Source: Pseudomonadota bacterium (lineage in GTDB: Bacteria > Pseudomonadota > Gammaproteobacteria > JAKAQQ01). From it: a stretch of 33,548 bases of DNA. The DNA lies in the NCBI GenBank assembly GCA_021798795.1, contig JAJZBR010000009.1:1-33548 (forward strand), read 5' to 3'. The notes beneath the pieces were generated by a model that was not told the origin of the DNA, made no database searches, and saw only the letters and a list, made by a program, of their open reading frames with translations. The position numbers and the translations under genes are program-made. Below are positions 28,999-33,548 of this stretch, one piece after another; positions within the stretch are counted from its first letter, which is position 1, and every line of letters starts with the position of its first letter.

Positions 28999-30417
28999 TT
29001 ACTGTCCGACATAGAGATCATGGAAACTGAATCCGAGGTTTTTTGCGAGCATCTGGTTGAGCGAGAGGCCGATGAAGAGGGTTGCGATGAGGAGGAGAAC
29101 GGCGAGCGCAATCTGAACCACGCTGAGCCCGGCCCGAATCCGGCCGACGCCGCCAACCGATCCGATCACGCGCATGCCGCCGGCCAGGAGAGCACGCGGA
29201 TTGCGGCGGAGGAGCAGAATCCGCGGCACGCCCACGATCAGGAAGCAGAGCAGGCCAGCCAAAAGCCAGATCAGGATCCAGCCCCAGATGCTCTGACCGG
29301 TCTGGAAAGCGGTTCGGTATGAGGCGATGCCGAAGGCCACGAAGATTCGCATGCCCCATCGGGCCAGCGGCCAGGCGAGGAGCGTGGCCACACTGGTCAG
29401 AACGATGGCCTCTCCCAGGCTTGCTGCGAGGAAATCCCGCATGCGGGCACCGACCGCCGCGCACAGAGCATACTCGGGGTAGCGCCCGAGAGCCCGGACC
29501 AAAGCCAGATTGGCCAGGCTCGCCAACGCGAGAAGGAAAAGGAGCCCCGCACCGAGCTGGATGATCACGAGGCGTTTTCCGGTGGTACCGACCAGCCAGT
29601 GTCGGAGGGAGACAGACCTCGCGCGTCCGCCAAAGCGTTGAACGAGGTGCTGAAGCATGGGCGAGGATTTTTGCATCAGACGATGAAACTCCATGGCGAG
29701 TGCCCCCCGAATGCGCACCCGGGTCACGCCAGGCGTCAGTCGGGCAAGCATCATTGAATCCACCCGGTCGAATGGATTTTTGGTCTCGGCCGGTTTGAGG
29801 ATGGTGGAAAGCCAGAGTTTCGTCTGCCGGGAGGGGAAAGCAAAGCGTCCGGGCATGACGCCCACGATTGTGAACGAATGATCATTGATGGTGATGGATT
29901 GCCCGACGATACGGGGATTTTGTCCATAGGCACTGCGCCAGAGCGCCGCGCTCAGGACCACCTGGCGGGGGCCGCCCGTTTCATCGGATGTGGGGCTCAT
30001 CCAGCTGCCGATCAACGGGCGAATGCCAAGGGTCGGGAAGACCGATGCCGTGACAGAGGCCGAGTGAAGCAGTCGGGGTTGGCTGCGCGGACGAAGCCGG
30101 ACGATGGCTCTGCTATTGTCCCGGATCAGGCCTGCATCAGTGAATACTTGAGCCTTCCGCAGTTCGCGGTAGGCCGTAGACGATAAAGCACGAATCGGAA
30201 ACCCCCGAGTCGTTGTGGAAACCATGACGAGCCGGTGACTTTGCGGATAGGGCAGCGGATGGAAGAGATAGGCGTCGAGTACGGAGAAGACGGCCATGTT
30301 GGCAGCGATGCCGAGCGCGAGGGTTGCTGCAAAAGTCACGAGAAAGCGGCTCTCAGGGGTCCAGTGCCGGAGAGATCGCAAGAGTTGCTTAATCGAGTCA
30401 AGAATCGAGCTGATCAT
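28999..30417 (-). CDS. ADOP/MacB-type ABC permease, C-terminal half missing
   Basis: This 472-residue protein is the N-terminal half of an ADOP-type (acidobacterial duplicated orphan permease) or MacB-like permease. It has a membrane helix near residues 25-47 (FLVTFAATLALGIAANMAVF), a periplasmic MacB-like domain (VVLSAALWRSAYG, FTIVGVMPGRFAFP), three FtsX-type helices from about residue 280, and a fifth helix (SVVQIALAVLLLIATLFIG). It stops at LGFSFHDLYVGQ, where full-length members begin their second periplasmic domain. The neighbouring permease of the same type has 821 residues. The remaining sequence downstream does not continue the family in any frame I checked by eye. ATG at 30417 has GGAG nine bases upstream. 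It may be a broken gene. Confidence 0.75.
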   Translation of the reverse strand: MISSILDSIKQLLRSLRHWTPESRFLVTFAATLALGIAANMAVFSVLDAYLFHPLPYPQSHRLVMVSTTTRGFPIRALSSTAYRELRKAQVFTDAGLIRDNSRAIVRLRPRSQPRLLHSASVTASVFPTLGIRPLIGSWMSPTSDETGGPRQVVLSAALWRSAYGQNPRIVGQSITINDHSFTIVGVMPGRFAFPSRQTKLWLSTILKPAETKNPFDRVDSMMLARLTPGVTRVRIRGALAMEFHRLMQKSSPMLQHLVQRFGGRARSVSLRHWLVGTTGKRLVIIQLGAGLLFLLALASLANLALVRALGRYPEYALCAAVGARMRDFLAASLGEAIVLTSVATLLAWPLARWGMRIFVAFGIASYRTAFQTGQSIWGWILIWLLAGLLCFLIVGVPRILLLRRNPRALLAGGMRVIGSVGGVGRIRAGLSVVQIALAVLLLIATLFIGLSLNQMLAKNLGFSFHDLYVGQ

Positions 30418-30512
30418 CTGTGAATCTCCAGAATCATTTCAGGCCAATGGATTTTGGACGCATCCAGGGGCTTCTCCCAAACGTTGTACGCGACCCAAGG
30501 TCCCGGTTCGGT

Positions 30513-32978
30513 CTACTCCCGCTGGAGTGCCACGGCCGGGCGGATGCGGCTCGCCCGCAGAGCCGGTGCCCAGGTGGCCAGGAAGAGAACGAGCGCGAGT
30601 GCGATGATGACGGCCCCGATGGTCAGAGGATCGTTGGGTGAGATCCCGTAGAGCAGTGCGGCGAAGATGCGGCCCAACGCGTACATCACACTCAGGCCAG
30701 CGATCAGTCCGATCACGAAAAGCCGTGCGGATTCTTTGAGCACGAGACGGACGAGCGATGGGCGATCCGCACCGAGTGCGGCGCGGATGCCGAACTCACG
30801 GAGTCTCCGGTTGACGAGATAGCTTTCGACGCCGTAGAGACCCACGGCGGCCAGGAGAAGCGCACCCAGGGCAAAGAGGCCGACCAGAGCGAGCACGATA
30901 TCGCGGTTTTTGAGGCTTTGGCTCAGGCGGGATTGGAGCGTCCGGAGGTGATAGAGCGGAAGCCAGGGAAGTGTGCGGTGGATGCTCCGGCGGAGCGTGG
31001 GCTCCAGGGCGGAGATACTGAGAGTCGATCGGATCACGAAGGCCCACTGGTGGATCGAAAACCAGGCCGGATTGAGCGCCATGACTTGCGGGGCATCGAG
31101 ATAGACCGTGCCGGTTCGGGGCGGGCGGCTGAGATGCCGGTTCCGGACGGTCGGAACGAGACCGATCACCCGGAAGCGCAGGCCCGGGCGGGTATTGTTC
31201 GGAGTATCGAAGGTAAAAATCCGTCCCAATGGGTTGTGATTGCCGTAAAGCTCGCGGGCCGTACGGCGGTCGATGACCGCGACCCCTGATTTCGAGCGGG
31301 CGTCTTCCGGGGTGAAAAGACGACCCCCGAGGGGGTCGAGTCCGAGAGACCTTAGGTAACCGGTATCGGTTCCGCGGAGGTAGGCAGCTTGCATCGGGTC
31401 ATGGGTCGACCAGGGAATGGGAAACACGGCTTCGGTATACGAGCCCACCCTGCCGAATGGTAGACCGGATGTGATGCCCACCGCCTGGACGCCGGGAATC
31501 CGCCGAAGCTCGGTTTTCAGGCGGGTGAGAGTCGGCCAGAGTTGCGTGGCCTTGACCTCGCTCGAAGGAAGATCGACATCGAACGAGAACGTATGGGTGG
31601 TTTGGAAACCCGGCTGCACGGCCGCGAGGTTGAAGAGGGTGTGGACAAGCAGCAATGAAACTCCGGCTAGCGCGGTTGCGAGTGCGATCTGGGAGGCGAT
31701 GAGTGCCCGCCTGGTGCGCGCGGATCCCCGCGAGATGCCGGATCTCGAACCGGCCTCACGCAGGCTGCGGCCTAAATCCGCTTTCTGGATCGAGACCAGG
31801 GGAGTGATGGTCATGACGAGGATCGAAGCTCCGGCCAGAATCAGGGACAGGATGGTGACGACGAGCGGAGCGCTTCGGGCAACGGAAACCGAAGATGGCA
31901 GGATCCGGATCCCTTGCATCCAATCCAGAAGTCCCACGGCAATCCCCAAGCCAAGGAGCGTCCCCGTGAGACCGATCCAGAACGCCTCCAGAAGAAACCG
32001 GACGAATAATCTACTGGGCGCCGCACCCAAAAACTCATGCAGGAGGAGTTCCCCGCGCTTCGCGATCCCGCGCGCAAGAAAGAGATTGGCGAGATTGAAC
32101 CAGACGACGAGGAGGAGGAGGAGCGAGGCAAGCCCGATGAGTTCGAGCATCATGCGGAGAGGTCCGACGGTGGCGTTTCGCCAGCTTTCCGCGTGGGCTG
32201 AAAAATGGGTGAAGAACTTCTGAGCCGCATTGGGGAAGCGATGAACCAGCGCAGCGGTCAGGGTACGCACTTGGTTGTTCAGCGCGTCGATCGAGCTCGC
32301 GGGTGCAAGTCGCCCGATCAGATGTCCGCGAAAGGCGGTCAGCTGGAAATAGCGGAAGTCATAGGGAGTGAAGGGATAGGGAATCCAGAGTGCGGCAGCC
32401 CGGTCCGGGAACCTGAATCCGGGCGGCATGACGCCGATCACCGTATACGGCCGTCCGTTGAGATCGAGGGTTTCCCCGAGTGCACGCGTCCTGCCCCCGA
32501 AGTCCGCCTGCCAAAGCGGCGCGCTCAAAACGACCACGCGCGGTTGTCCGGGTTGACTGGTTTGGTCGTCGAAGACCTGGCCCAAGAGCGGTTTCACTCC
32601 GAGCGTCGAAAAGAGGGACCCGGTGGTTTCAACCACGCTGATGCGCGTTGAGTGTCCACCCACATCGAGGTTATAGCCCCGCTCGTAGTAAAAGGCGGCA
32701 TCGGCGAGTGCCGGAATCCCGGTCCGAAAATGTTCATAGGCAACCGGCGACATCGGTCGGGCCATGCCCGGATTTCCGCGCATGGTGAGGGAGACGCTGA
32801 CCAAACGGTTGCCTGCCGGATAAGGGAGGGGTCCTATGAGTGCCGCATAGAAGATCCATGAGGCTCCTATGGTCACTCCCACTCCGAGTGCGAGCGTCAC
32901 AATCGATGGGATCGAAAAAGTCCACTCCCGGCAGAGACGGATAAGTGTCTGGCGGGTCTCAATCCAGATATTCAGCAT
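30513..32978 (-). CDS. ADOP/MacB-type ABC transporter permease, full length
   Basis: This 821-residue inner-membrane protein has the duplicated ADOP layout: an N-terminal membrane helix (SIPSIVTLALGVGVTIGASWIF), a MacB periplasmic domain (VVLSAPLWQADFGG, YTVIGVMPPGFRFPD), FtsX helices, a middle helix (TRRALIASQIALATALAGVSLLL) with VQPGFQTTHTFSFDV after it, a second periplasmic domain (LRRIPGVQAVGITSGLPFG), and C-terminal FtsX helices with REFGIRAALGAD and the tail RIRPAVALQRE. The substrate is unknown; MacB relatives act in export or as mechanotransmitters. No ATPase gene is in the window, as is usual for such 'orphan' permeases. ATG at 32978 has GGGGAGA upstream; the frame is open to 33038. 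Confidence 0.85.
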   Translation of the reverse strand: MLNIWIETRQTLIRLCREWTFSIPSIVTLALGVGVTIGASWIFYAALIGPLPYPAGNRLVSVSLTMRGNPGMARPMSPVAYEHFRTGIPALADAAFYYERGYNLDVGGHSTRISVVETTGSLFSTLGVKPLLGQVFDDQTSQPGQPRVVVLSAPLWQADFGGRTRALGETLDLNGRPYTVIGVMPPGFRFPDRAAALWIPYPFTPYDFRYFQLTAFRGHLIGRLAPASSIDALNNQVRTLTAALVHRFPNAAQKFFTHFSAHAESWRNATVGPLRMMLELIGLASLLLLLVVWFNLANLFLARGIAKRGELLLHEFLGAAPSRLFVRFLLEAFWIGLTGTLLGLGIAVGLLDWMQGIRILPSSVSVARSAPLVVTILSLILAGASILVMTITPLVSIQKADLGRSLREAGSRSGISRGSARTRRALIASQIALATALAGVSLLLVHTLFNLAAVQPGFQTTHTFSFDVDLPSSEVKATQLWPTLTRLKTELRRIPGVQAVGITSGLPFGRVGSYTEAVFPIPWSTHDPMQAAYLRGTDTGYLRSLGLDPLGGRLFTPEDARSKSGVAVIDRRTARELYGNHNPLGRIFTFDTPNNTRPGLRFRVIGLVPTVRNRHLSRPPRTGTVYLDAPQVMALNPAWFSIHQWAFVIRSTLSISALEPTLRRSIHRTLPWLPLYHLRTLQSRLSQSLKNRDIVLALVGLFALGALLLAAVGLYGVESYLVNRRLREFGIRAALGADRPSLVRLVLKESARLFVIGLIAGLSVMYALGRIFAALLYGISPNDPLTIGAVIIALALVLFLATWAPALRASRIRPAVALQRE

Positions 32979-33082
32979 GTGTTCTCCCCTGCATGGTGCC
33001 GGGTACATCCGTGTTTTGCACACGGGCCGGGACCCCATCCCAATCCCCAGTCGCGTTGAGGTTTGGGTAATGAGTCAACGGG

Positions 33083-33096
33083 GGATGGCGCCATCC
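33083..33096. repeat. 14-bp perfect palindrome after the third permease
   Basis: GGATGGCGCCATCC touches the stop codon of the partial permease gene. It has no loop and no T-tract. It could be a protein-binding site or chance. Confidence 0.4.
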
Positions 33097-33548
33097 TAGG
33101 CGGCTCCCGATTTGAGCGTGTGGCTGGTGTCGGCCCGGGAAATGTTCCGGATCGGAACCCAGGAGGCGAAAAGCACGGTCGAGGCGATGATCAGGATGCC
33201 GATTAGATCTGCCGGCCAGTCGAGTCTGCCCACGCCGTAGAGCACGCCCTGGAGGAGATGCGTGAGGAAGAGCGCCAGGATCACTCCCAGGGAAAGACCC
33301 ATGGCCAGCATCCAGCCGCCCTCAGCAAGCGCCATGCGGGTCATGGAAGCGGGGCTTGCGCCCATGGCCGAGCGGATGGCGTATTCCTGGCGCCGGTTGA
33401 GGCTGGTCTGTGCGGTCAGGGCGTAGACACCGAATATCGTGAGGAAAAGCGCCACCAGGGCAAAGACCGAGGTGATCTCGGTAATGCTCAGGTACAACCG
33501 ATCGGAGGCGTGGATCATGGCGTCCAGTCTGGACAGATGGGTGACGGC
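33096..33548 (-). CDS. ADOP/MacB-type ABC permease, C-terminal fragment cut by the window end
   Basis: The frame runs from the window edge to TAG at 33098-33096, giving the last 150 or so residues of a third permease of the same kind. Visible are a membrane helix (ITSVFALVALFLTIFGVYAL), the conserved cytoplasmic loop RRQEYAIRSAMGASPASM, and two further helices (WMLAMGLSLGVILALFLTHLL and ADLIGILIIASTVLFASWVP). The ATG at 33518 is internal; the reading frame continues upstream without a stop. It precedes the full-length permease by 117 bases on the same strand, suggesting a tandem array. Confidence 0.8.
   Translation of the reverse strand, partial: AVTHLSRLDAMIHASDRLYLSITEITSVFALVALFLTIFGVYALTAQTSLNRRQEYAIRSAMGASPASMTRMALAEGGWMLAMGLSLGVILALFLTHLLQGVLYGVGRLDWPADLIGILIIASTVLFASWVPIRNISRADTSHTLKSGAA

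Overview
The window looks like a chromosome segment from a GC-rich gammaproteobacterium (possibly an Acidithiobacillus/Acidiferrobacter-like lineage; the species cannot be fixed from sequence alone). The main reason is gene order: mnmG at the left, then rsmG-parA-parB-atpIBEFHAGDC-glmU-glmS, the arrangement usual near the replication origin in gammaproteobacteria. Many starts are GTG, and 4-base stop/start overlaps are common.

Region 1 (1-14273) separates mnmG from its usual partner rsmG by about 12.3 kb. mnmG runs through GTGA overlaps into a glutathione peroxidase, a metallo-beta-lactamase-fold hydrolase and an AcuI/YhdH-type acryloyl-CoA reductase. Next comes a compact methylcitrate-cycle set, prpB-prpC-prpD. 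AcuI would make propionyl-CoA, PrpC/PrpD/PrpB would turn it into pyruvate and succinate, and the ppsA gene further on would turn pyruvate into PEP. Between prpD and ppsA lie a divergent cytochrome P450-like protein lacking the ExxR glutamate, a secreted DUF3617-like protein, and an Omp85/BamA-type outer-membrane protein.

Region 2 (14270-26993) is conserved core: rsmG, parA and parB (with a one-base-short parS-like palindrome in front of parA), the full nine-gene F1Fo ATP synthase operon with a candidate promoter inside the end of parB, then glmU and glmS. All genes are on the plus strand.

Region 3 (26994-33548) is accessory and all its genes are on the minus strand. A two-gene toxin-antitoxin-like module (ribbon-helix-helix protein plus DUF6036-type nucleotidyltransferase) has a well-formed promoter overlapped by a perfect 22-bp palindrome. 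Then come about 650 bp without a convincing gene but with strong nested inverted repeats. The window ends in three MacB/FtsX-type ABC permeases of the ADOP kind: one lacking its C-terminal half, one full length, and one cut by the window edge.

The most interesting points are the degenerate P450 beside the propionate genes, the palindromic operator of the toxin-antitoxin module, the variant parS site, the structured segment at 28819-28916, and the paired DUF3617/Omp85 envelope genes.
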